Origin: Gemmatimonadota bacterium
GTDB taxonomy: Bacteria; Gemmatimonadota; Gemmatimonadetes; Longimicrobiales; Gaopeijiaceae
Length of the DNA stretch: 64,000 nt
Reading direction: 5' to 3'
NCBI GenBank assembly: GCA_022340865.1
Contig: JAJDNC010000049.1
Span: 26,522 to 90,521, forward strand
Position numbers and translations under genes: made by a program
In this document: positions 1 through 10,797 of the stretch, in pieces
Layout of the letters: each line of letters opens with the position of its first letter
How positions within the stretch are numbered: the first letter of the stretch is position 1
The notes under the pieces: generated by a model
The model's database searches: none
What the model saw: only the letters and a program-made list of their open reading frames with translations
Told to the model about the DNA's origin: nothing

Positions 1-1365
1 CGCGCCCCTCGTGGTTGGTGAAGGTGCCCTCCTGCTCGGCGAAGGTGGTGATGGGGAGGACGAAGTCCGCCGTGGCGACCGCAGGCCCCGAACGGGTGCC
101 CAGATGGACGCGCAGCGCCGCCCCGGACGCGAAGTCCGCTCCCTGGTCCGCCAGGCCGTCCCCCAGGACGATGACCACGCCGGCGTGGGCGGACACGTCC
201 TCGAGACCACCGGTGCCGTCGTCGCCTCCCACGCGCCTCAGGCCCAGGAGGTCGGCTCCCCGGCCGTTGGGCGCCAGGTCCCGACGCCGAGCCAGCGTGG
301 GGAACCCCTTGAGGACGATCTCGTCCTCCGCCCGGGGCATGCGATACACGATGTCGCCGCCACCCAGGCTCTCCACCAGGGCCTGGAGGGCCGCCAGGTC
401 CTCGTTGGAGGCGAACGGTGAAGCGACGGCCTTGACTGTGCCCTCCACGTCGCCGAGACGCGCCACCAGGAGCGTGAGGGCCTCCTTCCACCCCATGGCC
501 TTGACGCCGCCCTGGTCGCGGACCAGGGGCGCCTCCGCGCGCTCGCCGTGGTTGATCCACTCGTAGTTGAGGCGCCCGTGGTCGCACATCCAGAAGGCGT
601 TGACCTCGAGGTTCTCCCTGGGCTTCAGGCGCTGGACGAGGTTGTCCCGGGTGTGCAGCTCGATGTTGCATCCCTGCGAGCAGCTCGGGCAGACGGACGG
701 CGTGTGGTCGAGGTCCCAGGCGCGGGCCTTGTGCAGGAAGTCCTTGGAGACCAGAGCACCCACCGGGCACAGGTCCACGATGTTGTCGTGCCAGTGAGTG
801 CCCTCGAGACCCCGCTCGAAGAAGGTGTCGATGACGGAGCGGTTGCCCCGCTCAACCACGCAGAGGCGCTGGTCCTGCTCCACCTCGTTCATGAAGCGCA
901 CACAGCGGGTGCACATGACGCAGCGGTCGCCGTAGAAGAGCACGTCCCCGCCGAAGTCGTCGCGCCCGAAGACCCGCTTCGGCTCTCGCGACCTGCCGTG
1001 GTCCCGGCCTTCCTCGTGCACGTAGTCCTGCAGGTGGCACTCCCCGGACATGTCGCAAATGGGACAGTCCAGCGGGTGGTTCACCAGATAGAACTCCAGG
1101 ACCCCCCGGCGCATGTCCAACGCGAGCTCGGACTCGGTGCTCACCACCTGGCCGTCCATGGCCTGGGTGACGCAGGCGGGCATGGGCTTGGGCGCTCCCT
1201 GCACCTCCACCAGGCAGAGCCGGCACATGGCCGGCGAAGAGAGGCCGTCGTGGTAGCAGTAGTGGGGGACGTCCTTGCCGACCTTCTCGGCGGCCTTCAG
1301 GAGGGTCGTTCCCTTGGGAACCGATACCTCCTGGCCGTCGATGGTGAGCGTGATCGTGTCAGCCA

Positions 1366-1366
<1 letters not shown>
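1..1366 (-). CDS. nuoG: NADH-quinone oxidoreductase subunit G, partial (C-terminus beyond window edge)
   Basis: This is the large iron-sulfur subunit of complex I, in the peripheral arm that passes electrons from NADH toward quinone. About 455 residues are visible. The N-terminus MADTITLTIDG begins a 2Fe-2S ferredoxin fold with Cys at HYCYHDG and CRLCLVEV, followed by a NuoG His/Cys cluster region (CPICDMSGECHLQDYV), a Cys-rich segment (CVMCTRCVRF) and CPSCSQGCN. The region after that resembles the molybdopterin-oxidoreductase fold. The ATG at 1366 shares one base with the nuoF stop (TGATG), which fixes the start and implies translational coupling. The reading frame stays open to base 1, so the gene is truncated only by the window edge. 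Confidence 0.93.
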
Positions 1367-2657
<1,291 letters not shown>

Positions 2658-2658
<1 letters not shown>

Positions 2659-3320
2659 CAGTCCCCTCCTGCGCCTTCCGCCTTGAGCCGCTCGATGATC
2701 TTCGGCACGTCGGCAGGAGTGACGTTCTCGTAGTAACGGGAGTTGATCTGGACGCAGGTGGGAAAGCCGCACGCGGCCAGGCACTCGGCCTCCACCACGG
2801 TGAACTCCCCGTCCTCGGATGTCTCCCCTATCTCGGTGTCGGTGTAGCGCAGAAAGGCTTCCATGACGTCGTCCGCGCCACACAGGTTGCACGAGATGTT
2901 GGTGCACACCTGAACGAGGTAGCGGCCCACCGGCCGCTTGTTGTACATCGTGTAGAACGTGGTGACGCCCCGCACATATGCCGGAGACAGCTCCAGGAGC
3001 TCCGCCACCCGATCCATGGTCTCGGGGCTCACGTGCCCGCGCACTTCCTGGGCCAGGCCCAGCGTGGGCAGCAAGGCCGCCTGCTTGTTGGGATACCGGG
3101 TGAGGATCTTGTCGAAGCGCTCCTTGTGCTCGCCCTCGAAGAGCGGAGCGTCGGGGTGCTTCTCCGGCAGCATATATGGGTAGGTGGCGGCGCCCGACGG
3201 GTGTCCTCCCTCCCGCGGTCGCGTACCCACGAAGTCGTCGCCCCGCACCTGGTCCTCGTCGAGGTCGAACTCCCCGGTGTTGCCCGCCCAGCCGGGGTTC
3301 TTGAAGGGGACTTCGCTCAT
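2658..3320 (-). CDS. nuoE: NADH-quinone oxidoreductase subunit E (2Fe-2S)
   Basis: This is the thioredoxin-like 2Fe-2S subunit that pairs with NuoF. The protein is 220 aa. The cluster ligands are in CTNISCNLCG and CLAACGF, and the helical N-terminal region (RYPNKQAALLPTLGLAQE, then GVTTFYTMY) is typical of the family. It carries an extra acidic N-terminal extension of about 60 residues before the conserved part. The start at 3320 overlaps the nuoD stop by 4 bp (ATGA). Confidence 0.93.
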
Positions 3321-4594
3321 CGGTCGATCTCTCCGAGGACGATGTCCAGGCTCGCGTTGATCATGATGAGGTCCGCGATCAGATGGCCCTGGGCCAGCTT
3401 GTTGATCACCGAGATGTTGACGAAGGAAGGGGGCCGCACGCGCCAGCGCACCGGCTTGGGGCCGCCGTCGCTCACCAGGTACATGCCCAGCTCGCCCTTC
3501 GAGGCCTCCACGGGATAGTAGCAGTCCCCGGGCGGGCCCTTGATGCCCTCGGTGATGAGCTTGAAGTGGTGGATCATGCTCTCCATGTCCGACATACAGT
3601 CGGTCTTGGAGGGCAGGGATACCGCCGGGTCCGGGTTGTTGATGGGCCCGTCGGGAAGTCGGTCGATGGCCTGGCGCAGGATGGAGACGCTCTGGTTCAT
3701 CTCCTCCATGCGGACCAGGTACCGGTCGTAGCAGTCGCCGTTCTCCCCTATCGGGACCTCGAAGTCGTAGGTCTCGTAGTCGTAGTAGGGGTTGTCCTTG
3801 CGCACGTCGTACGCGACGCCCGAGGCGCGCAGGTTCGGGCCGGTGAAGCCATAGTTCACCGCGTCTTCCGGGCCGATGGCACCCACGCCCTGCGTTCGGC
3901 CGATGAGGATCTGATTGTTGGTGAGGAGCCTGTGCACCTCGGCCAGCGTCCGGGGGAACGTGTCCAGGAAGTGCTCGAGCTCGCCGATCCATCCCTCGGG
4001 AAGGTCCGCCATCATCCCTCCCACCCGGGTGGCGGACGTCGTGATGCGTGCACCCGTGTAGCCCTCGTGCATCCGATAGATGCGCTCCCGCTCCTCGAAC
4101 GTGTACAGGAAGGGCGTGAACGCGCCCACGTCGATGGCGGTGGTTCCCAGCCAGAGCAGGTGCCCGAAGATGCGGTCCAGCTCCATGAGGATCACCCGGA
4201 CCACCTTGCACCGCTCCGTGACCTCGATGCCCAGCAGCTTCTCCACCGCCATGACATAGGCGCAGTTGTAGATCAGCGGCGCCAGGTAGTCCATGCGGTC
4301 CGTGAGCGGGACGATCTGATTCCAGGTGCGGTACTCGCCGAGCTTCTCGAAGGACGAGTGCAGGAACCCGATGTGCGGGGTGACGTTGAGGACGGTCTCG
4401 CCGTCCAGCTCACACACCAGGCGGAGAACTCCGTGGGTGGCGGGGTGCTGAGGCCCGATGTTGATGAGCATGTGCTCGGAGCCGAGCTGGGGCTCCGGGA
4501 TGTCGAAGGGCTCGAGCGGACTCGCGGTGGGCAGGCCCCCGGGTCCCATCTCCGGGTTCCGGCCTACGGTGTACTCGATGGTCTTCTGCGCCAT
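3317..4594 (-). CDS. nuoD: NADH-quinone oxidoreductase subunit D (49 kDa)
   Basis: This subunit lines the quinone-reduction site of complex I together with NuoB. The protein is 425 aa. Family signatures are NIGPQHPATHGVLR near residue 45, TPHIGFLHSSFEKLGE, DRMDYLAP, and the C-terminal ending IVLGEIDR. Residues 1-40 are a short non-conserved leader. The gene lies 9 bp downstream of nuoC and overlaps nuoE by 4 bp, as expected for one transcript of the nuoABCDEFG order. Confidence 0.95.
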   Translation of the reverse strand: MAQKTIEYTVGRNPEMGPGGLPTASPLEPFDIPEPQLGSEHMLINIGPQHPATHGVLRLVCELDGETVLNVTPHIGFLHSSFEKLGEYRTWNQIVPLTDRMDYLAPLIYNCAYVMAVEKLLGIEVTERCKVVRVILMELDRIFGHLLWLGTTAIDVGAFTPFLYTFEERERIYRMHEGYTGARITTSATRVGGMMADLPEGWIGELEHFLDTFPRTLAEVHRLLTNNQILIGRTQGVGAIGPEDAVNYGFTGPNLRASGVAYDVRKDNPYYDYETYDFEVPIGENGDCYDRYLVRMEEMNQSVSILRQAIDRLPDGPINNPDPAVSLPSKTDCMSDMESMIHHFKLITEGIKGPPGDCYYPVEASKGELGMYLVSDGGPKPVRWRVRPPSFVNISVINKLAQGHLIADLIMINASLDIVLGEIDR

Positions 4595-4603
4595 GTCGTG
4601 CTC

Positions 4604-5317
4604 TCAGGCCCCGCTCTCGTCGGAGCCCGCGCCGGGCCCGGAAGCGGGCTGGGAGGGAAAGGTCACTTCCTGCGGCTCGCGGCCCACGGCCCGCTCCGCC
4701 GGGATGTAGAAACGGTCCACGTCCTGGTTCAGCGCCCGGCGCGTCTGCTCGGCCCTGGAGAACCTGCCCCGCAGGGGGAAGTCCTTACGCAGGGGGTACC
4801 CCTCGGCGTAGTCGTGGGGCATGAGGATGCGCCGCAGGTCCGGGTGCCCACGGAAGGTGACCCCGAAGAGGTCGTAGACCTCGCGCTCCAACCAGTTGGC
4901 GGCGTTCCAGAGCGGCACCACCGAGTCGATCTCCAGCGCATCCACCGGGAGCAGGCACTTCACCCTCAGTGCCCTCCGGTTCGGGATGGACCAGAGCTGA
5001 TAGACCACCTGGATGGGCTGACCTCCGCCATAGTCGACGGCCGTCACGTCCGCCAGCAGGTCGTAGCGGTGGGCGGGATCGTCCCTGAGCCAGGTGAGGA
5101 TCTCGATGTTGCGGGCCGGATCCACATGGACGACGTGCTGGTCCCCGGCGTTCACCTCATGGTGGCGGACCGCGTCGTGGAAGCGCTCGAAGAGCGCGGC
5201 CACTGAGGGGTGGGCGTTCCTGTCCGCGGGCGCACCCGCGGCCTGGGGGCCGGATCCGTCGGAGGGAGTCGGCCCCTCTTCGACGGCATCCAGCCCGCTC
5301 TTGGCTTCGTCGGTCAT
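4604..5317 (-). CDS. nuoC: NADH-quinone oxidoreductase subunit C (30 kDa)
   Basis: This is the 30-kDa peripheral subunit that bridges NuoD and NuoB. The protein is 237 aa. The core runs from LTWLRDDPAHRYDLLADVTAVD through NWLEREVYDLFGVTFRGHPDLRR, the classic signature, to LRKDFPLRGRF. An Ala/Pro/Asp-rich N-terminal tail and a C-terminal tail of about 40 residues flank it. The open frame extends upstream to 5854, but the ATG at 5317 gives the expected size and lies 5 bp after the nuoB stop. NuoC and NuoD are separate genes here, not fused as in enterobacteria. Confidence 0.93.
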   Translation of the reverse strand: MTDEAKSGLDAVEEGPTPSDGSGPQAAGAPADRNAHPSVAALFERFHDAVRHHEVNAGDQHVVHVDPARNIEILTWLRDDPAHRYDLLADVTAVDYGGGQPIQVVYQLWSIPNRRALRVKCLLPVDALEIDSVVPLWNAANWLEREVYDLFGVTFRGHPDLRRILMPHDYAEGYPLRKDFPLRGRFSRAEQTRRALNQDVDRFYIPAERAVGREPQEVTFPSQPASGPGAGSDESGA

Positions 5318-5322
5318 TGGCG

Positions 5323-6009
5323 TCAGGGGATGGAGTCTTCGGTGTCCCGGTCCCCCACCACCCTCACGCCACTCGAGATCTTGTCCTGCCGCGTCGAGTT
5401 CCCGAAGGGACCCGTGAGGCCCACGACCTGCTCGTCGGAGGCCTGCGGCCGCGCCGCCCGCAGGGGATCCTCGGCCCGGAGCGCGGCGTGCTCCGTCAGC
5501 GACTCCTGACGGATCTTCTCCTGGATCATCATCAACCCGTAGATGAGGCCTTCGGGCCGCGGTGGGCACCCGGGCACGTAGACGTCCACCGGCACGATGG
5601 TATCGATGCCCTGCACCATGGAGTAGACGTCGAAGACACCGCCCGACGAGGCGCAGGCGCCCATGGAGACGCACCACTTCGGCTGAGGCATCTGATCCCA
5701 GATGCGGCGCAGGACCGGTGCCAGCTTGTACGGCACGCGTCCCGCACAGATGAGGACGTCGGCCTGTCTCGGGCTGAACGACATCCGCTCCATGCCGAAG
5801 CGGGACAGGTCGAAATCGGAGGCGAACGCGGCCATCATCTCGATGGCGCAGCACGCGGTTCCGAACGGCATCGGCCAGAGAGAGTTCCGGCGCGCCCAGT
5901 TGACGAGGAAGTCGATCTTCGAGGTGAGGAAGGTAGGGCTACCAGAACCGACAAGTCCGCCGCTACCCGTGCCGGTCCCGCCGACCGGCAGATTTCCTTC
6001 TAATCCCAC
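5323..6009 (-). CDS. nuoB: NADH-quinone oxidoreductase subunit B (4Fe-4S cluster N2)
   Basis: This subunit holds cluster N2, the direct donor to quinone. Ligands are visible in [19 protein letters not shown] and [15 protein letters not shown]. The protein is 228 aa from the GTG at 6009, which sits 5 bases after a GGGAGGG ribosome-binding site and overlaps the nuoA stop by 10 bases. An ATG at 6030 in the same frame would add 7 residues but has no ribosome-binding site. The C-terminal 50 residues after the conserved core are variable and charged. Confidence 0.93.
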   Translation of the reverse strand: MGLEGNLPVGGTGTGSGGLVGSGSPTFLTSKIDFLVNWARRNSLWPMPFGTACCAIEMMAAFASDFDLSRFGMERMSFSPRQADVLICAGRVPYKLAPVLRRIWDQMPQPKWCVSMGACASSGGVFDVYSMVQGIDTIVPVDVYVPGCPPRPEGLIYGLMMIQEKIRQESLTEHAALRAEDPLRAARPQASDEQVVGLTGPFGNSTRQDKISSGVRVVGDRDTEDSIP

Positions 6010-6356
6010 TCGAGCCCTCCCTTCTTCCATTCATAGAGGAGCCCGACGGCGAGGACGACCACGAACATGGTCATCGCCAGGAAGGGACCCCATCCCAGCG
6101 CCCTCGCCTGCACCGCCCAGGGGATCAGGAAGATCGTCTCCAGATCGAAGACGATGAAGCTGATCGCCACCATGTAGAACTTGACGGAGAATCGGGCCCG
6201 AGTGTCGCCCAGTGGGATCATCCCGGACTCGTAGGGCATCTCCTTCTGAGGGGTCGGCCGGCGGGGGTTGAAGATCTGGGTCAGCACCAGCATCCCGACC
6301 GCCGTGACTACCGACACCGCAAAGAGCAGCAGAAGAGGGAGATAGGCTCCCGACAT
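6000..6356 (-). CDS. nuoA: NADH-quinone oxidoreductase subunit A
   Basis: This is the small membrane subunit of complex I. From ATG 6356 the protein has 118 aa, the normal length, with three membrane segments: the N-terminal [20 protein letters not shown], a second around [20 protein letters not shown], and a third around [17 protein letters not shown]. The conserved acidic loop PYESGMIP and [12 protein letters not shown] are diagnostic. A GTG at 6386 in frame would add ten residues and would lie only about 7 bases from the predicted transcription start, so a near-leaderless start is possible. Confidence 0.92.
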   Translation of the reverse strand: MSGAYLPLLLLFAVSVVTAVGMLVLTQIFNPRRPTPQKEMPYESGMIPLGDTRARFSVKFYMVAISFIVFDLETIFLIPWAVQARALGWGPFLAMTMFVVVLAVGLLYEWKKGGLEWD

Positions 6357-6399
6357 GACGCCGCCGAGGTTTGTGAATTCGATCACTAATGACCTGAAA

Positions 6400-6428
6400 A
6401 GCTACCGGCAGCGGCGGAGGAGTGTCAA
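6400..6428 (-). promoter_or_regulatory. Predicted promoter of the nuoABCDEFG operon
   Basis: On the minus strand a perfect -35 TTGACA (6428-6423) is followed after 17 bases by a -10-like GTAGCT (6405-6400). Transcription would start near 6393, just ahead of nuoA. The -35 is followed by CTCC, as at the mdh and secG promoters in this window. Confidence 0.6.
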
Positions 6429-6576
6429 GCCAAGGACCCTTGTCTTTTCAATGTTTTCCGCGTGTTTGCACCCCTCTTCCCTCCACCGGTATCTTCCGCG
6501 GTCCGCGGGGCCTGCAGGCGGGGCTTCGGGGCGTCGGTTCTCACCTCTTCACAGCCGTCGGAGCGCGGTCCATACC

Positions 6577-7131
6577 ATGCCCATCAAGTGCGACAAGTGG
6601 ATCCGGAGGACGTCCCGCGAGCATCGCATGATCGAGCCGTTCGAGGACCGTCAGGTCCGGGAAGGTGTCATCTCGTACGGGCTGTCGTCCTACGGCTACG
6701 ACATCCGGGTGGCGCCCGAGTTCAAGGTGTTCACCAACGTCCACCACGTCGTGGTGGACCCGAAGAACTTCGACGACCGCTCCTTCGTGAACATCGACGA
6801 GCAGGAGTGCATCATCCCGCCCAACTCCTTCGCCCTGGCACGGACGGTGGAGTACTTCCGCATCCCCCGGGACGTGCTGGTGGTGTGCGTCGGAAAGTCC
6901 ACGTACGCACGCTGCGGCATCATCGTGAACGTGACCCCGCTGGAGCCCACCTGGGAGGGACACCTCACCCTGGAGATCTCCAACACGACCCCGCTGCCTG
7001 CGAAGATCTACGCCGGCGAGGGGATCGCGCAGCTCCTCTTCTTCGAGGGCGACGAGGAGCCCGAGATCGCCTATGCGGACCGCAAGGGGAAGTACATGCA
7101 GCAGCGAGGGGTCACGCTACCGAAGATGTGA
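6577..7131 (+). CDS. dcd: dCTP deaminase
   Basis: This cytosolic enzyme deaminates dCTP to dUTP, supplying dUMP for thymidylate synthesis. The protein is 184 aa. Family motifs are [13 protein letters not shown] near residue 35, the active-site segment [19 protein letters not shown] (matching GKSS-ARxG with the catalytic Glu in PLEPTWEG), and the C-terminal [12 protein letters not shown]. The start ATG at 6577 gives [11 protein letters not shown], close to family N-termini. It is transcribed divergently from nuo across a 190-bp intergenic region. Confidence 0.95.
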   Translation: MPIKCDKWIRRTSREHRMIEPFEDRQVREGVISYGLSSYGYDIRVAPEFKVFTNVHHVVVDPKNFDDRSFVNIDEQECIIPPNSFALARTVEYFRIPRDVLVVCVGKSTYARCGIIVNVTPLEPTWEGHLTLEISNTTPLPAKIYAGEGIAQLLFFEGDEEPEIAYADRKGKYMQQRGVTLPKM

Positions 7132-7167
7132 GGGCCCAGGCCCTGCGCCGATTTCACGCGCCCGGCT

Positions 7168-7659
7168 CTAGCTCACGCTCTTGAGCGTCACCTCGAACAC
7201 CAAGACCGCGTTCCCGGGGATGGGCCCGTTGCCCTGCGCCCCGTAGCCCAGCGCCGGCGGCACCACCAGCCTGCGCACGCCCCCGACCTTCATGCCGGTA
7301 ACGCCCTCGTCGAAGCCCGCCACCACCTTGTGCGCGCCGATGGTGAACGGGAACGACCCGGAATCGACCTTCGTGCCGTCGGGAAGCCAGACCGTGTAGT
7401 CCACGGTCACGGACGAGCCCGTAGCCGCCTCGGCGCCGGTGCCTACCGTGACGTCCTGCACGTAGAGCCCAGAAGAGGTCTTCGTCATCTGCGAGAGATT
7501 CACGTCCAGCGAGGAGGCGAACGTCGTCGTGGCGGGATCGCCCGTTCCGGCCTTGGCCTTGCCGCCGCTACACGCCGCCATCGCCAGGGGGAGGGCGAAC
7601 GCCGTGACGAGGGCCGCCGCGCGGCCCGTCCGCAGGGATCGGATGCTGTTTCTGTTCAT
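7168..7659 (-). CDS. FKBP-type peptidyl-prolyl isomerase, diverged, exported lipoprotein
   Basis: A predicted envelope lipoprotein of 163 aa carrying an FKBP fold that would catalyse prolyl cis-trans isomerisation. The N-terminus has basic residues, a hydrophobic segment AALVTAFALPLAMA and a lipobox-like AMAAC. The FKBP core spans roughly residues 60-163 (VTVDYTVWLPDG, VVAGFDEGVTGMKVGG, NAVLVFEVTLKSV). Compared with the neighbouring FKBP, the usual active-site Trp (GW-EG) is Phe, and the F-D of the family is V-D, so activity may be altered. It follows the second FKBP gene by 23 bp and is the last gene of the sdh-acd series. No obvious terminator follows. Confidence 0.88.
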   Translation of the reverse strand: MNRNSIRSLRTGRAAALVTAFALPLAMAACSGGKAKAGTGDPATTTFASSLDVNLSQMTKTSSGLYVQDVTVGTGAEAATGSSVTVDYTVWLPDGTKVDSGSFPFTIGAHKVVAGFDEGVTGMKVGGVRRLVVPPALGYGAQGNGPIPGNAVLVFEVTLKSVS

Positions 7660-7682
7660 GGTCTCAGGGAGTGGGGGTTGGG

Positions 7683-8213
7683 TCAGCGCACGTTGACGAG
7701 CTGTATGTCGAAGACGAGGGTCGCGTTGGGAGGGACGCCGGCGGTGCCGCGCTTGCCGTAGGCGAGCTCCGGGCGTACCACCAGTCGGCGGATGCCTCCT
7801 TCCCTCATGCCGGGGATCCCCTCGGTCCACCCGCGGATGACGTCGCCACCATCCAGCCGGAACGACACGGGCTTGTCTCCGCCGGTGGTGTCGAAGATGG
7901 TGCCGTCCGCCAGGTATCCCGTGTAGCGCACGGACACCGTGCTGGTGCGCCGGGCGACGGCCCCGGCGCCCACCTTGATGTCCTGGATGTAGAGGCCCGA
8001 AGGAGTCCTCCGCATGGCGGAGAGATCCACCTTCAGGGCAGGCGCGAAGGCCGTCTCTTCCGGCTTCGAGGAGGGCGCGGGTGGCGCTCCGGCGCTCCCC
8101 CCGCTGCCCCCGCATCCCGAGACCAGGACGAGCGACGCGAGAGCGACTCCGAGGAACGCCCTCGGGAGGTCTCGACTCCCGCTCTCGCGGCAGGCGCTTC
8201 CCTTCCGGTGCAC
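7683..8213 (-). CDS. FKBP-type peptidyl-prolyl isomerase lipoprotein
   Basis: A predicted lipoprotein of 176 aa with a canonical FKBP domain. The signal region LGVALASLVLVSGC ends in a lipobox (LVSGC), followed by a Gly/Ser/Pro linker. The domain near residues 70-176 has VRYTGYLADGTIFD, VIRGWTEGIPGMREGG, ELAYGKRG and NATLVFDIQLV, so the key aromatic and Asp residues of the active pocket are present. The start is a GTG directly after the TAG of the acyl-CoA dehydrogenase gene, so the two are probably cotranscribed. It is about 40 percent similar by eye to the adjacent FKBP, suggesting tandem duplication followed by divergence. Confidence 0.9.
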   Translation of the reverse strand: MHRKGSACRESGSRDLPRAFLGVALASLVLVSGCGGSGGSAGAPPAPSSKPEETAFAPALKVDLSAMRRTPSGLYIQDIKVGAGAVARRTSTVSVRYTGYLADGTIFDTTGGDKPVSFRLDGGDVIRGWTEGIPGMREGGIRRLVVRPELAYGKRGTAGVPPNATLVFDIQLVNVR

Positions 8214-10013
8214 CTACGCCACCTCACCGGGGAGCATGCCGTCGTGAGCCACCAGCCACTCGCTCACCCGGGTACGCGGACCCACGAGCTCCTGGGGAGC
8301 CGGCAGCAAGGCGTCGATCTCCGCCAGCCGCCTGGCGCCGTCCTCGCCCGCGTGCAGCTCACCGAGGATCGTCCTCGCCTCGGCCCGTACCCGCTCCGTC
8401 GAGCGCTCCTGCACCAGACGCGCCAGCGCATCTCGGACAGCCCGCTCTTCAGGGCCACCGCGGCCCTCGAGCTTGGCCACGCGCAGCGCCGCCGTCTCGG
8501 CTGCATACGTCTCCATGGCGATATCGGCCAACGACGCCAGGAACTGCTGTCTCGCCGGATCCTTCAGGTTGGCCGGGCCGACCTTGGTGACGACCTCCTC
8601 CATGAGGAGTAGGTACGCCTGCTTCAGACCCGTCACGGCCTCCAGCATCGACGGGGCACCCTCGGAAGGATCCGTCTGCTGCATGGCGTGAAGCTGCTTG
8701 AAGGCGTCGAGGCCGGTGGACACCACCCCTCCCCCGCCTTCTCCGCCGGAGAGCTTCTTGAAGATCGTCCTTTGGGCGTATAGCCTGCAGATTTCGTTGG
8801 TGCCTTCATAGATGCGCGAGACCCGGGAGTCGCGGTACATCCTGGCGGGCTTGTATTCCTCGCTGAACCCGTACCCTCCGAAGACCTGCACCGCGTCGTC
8901 GGCGTTCCCGTTGTACGCCTCCGTCGCATAGACCTTGGCCAGGGCGCACTCGACGGAGAACTCCGAGAGCGTATCCAGACGGGCCTGGGCCGTGACGCCC
9001 CCTCCCTCCTTCATGCGCTCCAGCGCGTGGTACACCAGCCCCGCAGTCCGATAAGCGACACTCTCCGCGGCATAAGCGCGCGCAGCCATGTCGGCGAGCT
9101 TGCGCTGGATGAGGCCGAACCTCGCGATGGGAAGGCCGAACTGCACCCGCTCCGCCGCGTATTTCGCGGCGACCTCCACGGCGACCTTCGCCCCGGTGGC
9201 GGAGCTCGCCGAGAGCTTCAGACGACCCATGTTGAGGGTGCAGAAGGCGACCTTGTGTCCCTTGGCGATCTCACCCAGGACGTTCTCCACCGGCACGCGT
9301 ACGTCCTCGAGCGACAGCGCGCACACCGACGAGCCGTGCTGGCCCAGGAGCCTCTCGGGCTCGGCGACGGTGAGGCCCGGGGTGTCGCGGTCCACCAGGA
9401 ACGCCGTGAAGTGCTCACCGTCGATCTTGGCGAAGAGCACGAAGAGGTCGGCCCAGCCGGCGTTGGTGATCCACTGCTTGGAGCCGTTGATCACGTAGTG
9501 CGTGCCGTCGGGGTCCAGCACGGCCTTCGTCTGGATGTTCATGGCGTCGGAGCCCGTGCCGGGCTCCGTGAGGGCGAAGGCCGAGAGAATGTCGCCCTCC
9601 ATGCATCGGCCCAGGTACTTCTCCTTCTGCTCCGGCGTGCCGAAGAAGACCATGGGAAGCGTGCCGATCCCCTGGTGCCCCATGATCATGGGCACCAGGG
9701 GTCCCATGTCGGCGCGGATGGCGAGCATCCCCGTCACCGCCAGGACGTTGAGATCCAGCCCGCCGTCGGCCTCCGGCACCTCGGCCATGAAGATGCCCAG
9801 CTCGGCGGCCTTCTTGAAAAGCCTCCGGGACGTGGCCGGATCCCGGGCGACGAGCTTGTCCATGACCGGCACGACCTCGCGCTCCGCGAAATCCTGCACG
9901 GCCTGGACCAGCATGCGCTCTTCTTCCCCCAGGTCGTCGGGCGTGACCATGTCGGGGGGGTCTGTGGCGCGGGTCAGGAACGACGCCCCCGACACGCTCG
10001 CCGGAGTCGCCAT
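8214..10013 (-). CDS. Acyl-CoA dehydrogenase, long (ACAD9/VLCAD-size)
   Basis: An FAD enzyme that would introduce the alpha-beta double bond into acyl-CoA. The protein is 599 aa, the size of VLCAD/ACAD9-type members with a C-terminal helical extension (about residues 430-599), longer than the 380-aa short-chain types. Motifs are FALTEPGTGSDAMN (flavin binding), KQWITNAGWADLFV, VFGGYGFSEEYKPARMYRDSR split over the core, and SRIYEGTNEICRLY, which holds the likely catalytic Glu. The ATG at 10013 follows a very strong GGAGGTGA site lying inside the end of sdhB, 4 bp after its stop. Coupling to succinate dehydrogenase suggests a shared role in feeding electrons to quinone. The electron acceptor (ETF) is not in the window. 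Confidence 0.9.
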   Translation of the reverse strand: MATPASVSGASFLTRATDPPDMVTPDDLGEEERMLVQAVQDFAEREVVPVMDKLVARDPATSRRLFKKAAELGIFMAEVPEADGGLDLNVLAVTGMLAIRADMGPLVPMIMGHQGIGTLPMVFFGTPEQKEKYLGRCMEGDILSAFALTEPGTGSDAMNIQTKAVLDPDGTHYVINGSKQWITNAGWADLFVLFAKIDGEHFTAFLVDRDTPGLTVAEPERLLGQHGSSVCALSLEDVRVPVENVLGEIAKGHKVAFCTLNMGRLKLSASSATGAKVAVEVAAKYAAERVQFGLPIARFGLIQRKLADMAARAYAAESVAYRTAGLVYHALERMKEGGGVTAQARLDTLSEFSVECALAKVYATEAYNGNADDAVQVFGGYGFSEEYKPARMYRDSRVSRIYEGTNEICRLYAQRTIFKKLSGGEGGGGVVSTGLDAFKQLHAMQQTDPSEGAPSMLEAVTGLKQAYLLLMEEVVTKVGPANLKDPARQQFLASLADIAMETYAAETAALRVAKLEGRGGPEERAVRDALARLVQERSTERVRAEARTILGELHAGEDGARRLAEIDALLPAPQELVGPRTRVSEWLVAHDGMLPGEVA

Positions 10014-10017
10014 GGCG

Positions 10018-10797
10018 TCACCTCCCCCCGGCCACGGCGCTCGCGGGGGGCTCGGCGGCCTTCCAGCTCGACTTGAGCAGGTCCCGATTCAAATGGGCGA
10101 TGAAGTCGACGCTGATCCCCTTGGGGCACGCCTCCTGGCACGCTCCGTGGTTGGTGCACGTGCCGAAGCCCTCCAGGTCGTGCTGGGCGATCATGTCCAC
10201 CACGCGGGTCCACCGCTCGGGCTGGCCCTGGGGCAGCATTCCGAGATGGCTCACCTTCGCAGACGTGAAGAGCATGGCCGACGCGTTCGGACACGCCGCC
10301 ACGCACGCGCCACATCCGATGCACTGCGCCGCGTCCATGGCCAGGTCGGACTCGTGCTTGCGTATGGGAAGCGCGTTGGCGTCGGGCGCGCTTCCCGTCC
10401 GGACGGAGATGTAGCCCCCTGCGTCCATGATGCGGTCCAACGCGCTCCGGTCCACCACCAGGTCGCGGACGACCGGGAACGCCGTGGCCCGGAACGGCTC
10501 GATCCAGATGACGTCGCCGTCGTGGAAGAACCGCATATGGAGCTGGCACGTCGCCACCATCTTGTTGGGTCCGTGGGGCACCCCGTTGATCATCATGCCG
10601 CACGACCCGCAGATCCCCTCCCGACAGTCGTGCTCGAAGGCGATGGGCTCCTTGCCCTCGCGTGTGAGGTCCTCGTTCACCAGGTCGAGCATCTCCAGGA
10701 AGGAGGCGTGCTCGCTCACGTCCTTCGCCTGATACGTCTCGAAGCGCCCCGGGGCGGAGGATCCGGCCTGCCGCCAGACATGTAGGGTCAGGTTCAT
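10018..10797 (-). CDS. sdhB: Succinate dehydrogenase / fumarate reductase iron-sulfur subunit
   Basis: This subunit carries the three Fe-S clusters between the flavoprotein and the membrane anchor. The protein is 259 aa. The 2Fe-2S ligands lie in [15 protein letters not shown] with a distal Cys in MVATCQLH, and the 4Fe-4S and 3Fe-4S ligands lie in [13 protein letters not shown] and [14 protein letters not shown]. The start shares one base with the sdhA stop (TAATG). It belongs to the long B-subunit class that pairs with a single cytochrome b anchor, which agrees with sdhC here. Confidence 0.95.
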   Translation of the reverse strand: MNLTLHVWRQAGSSAPGRFETYQAKDVSEHASFLEMLDLVNEDLTREGKEPIAFEHDCREGICGSCGMMINGVPHGPNKMVATCQLHMRFFHDGDVIWIEPFRATAFPVVRDLVVDRSALDRIMDAGGYISVRTGSAPDANALPIRKHESDLAMDAAQCIGCGACVAACPNASAMLFTSAKVSHLGMLPQGQPERWTRVVDMIAQHDLEGFGTCTNHGACQEACPKGISVDFIAHLNRDLLKSSWKAAEPPASAVAGGR

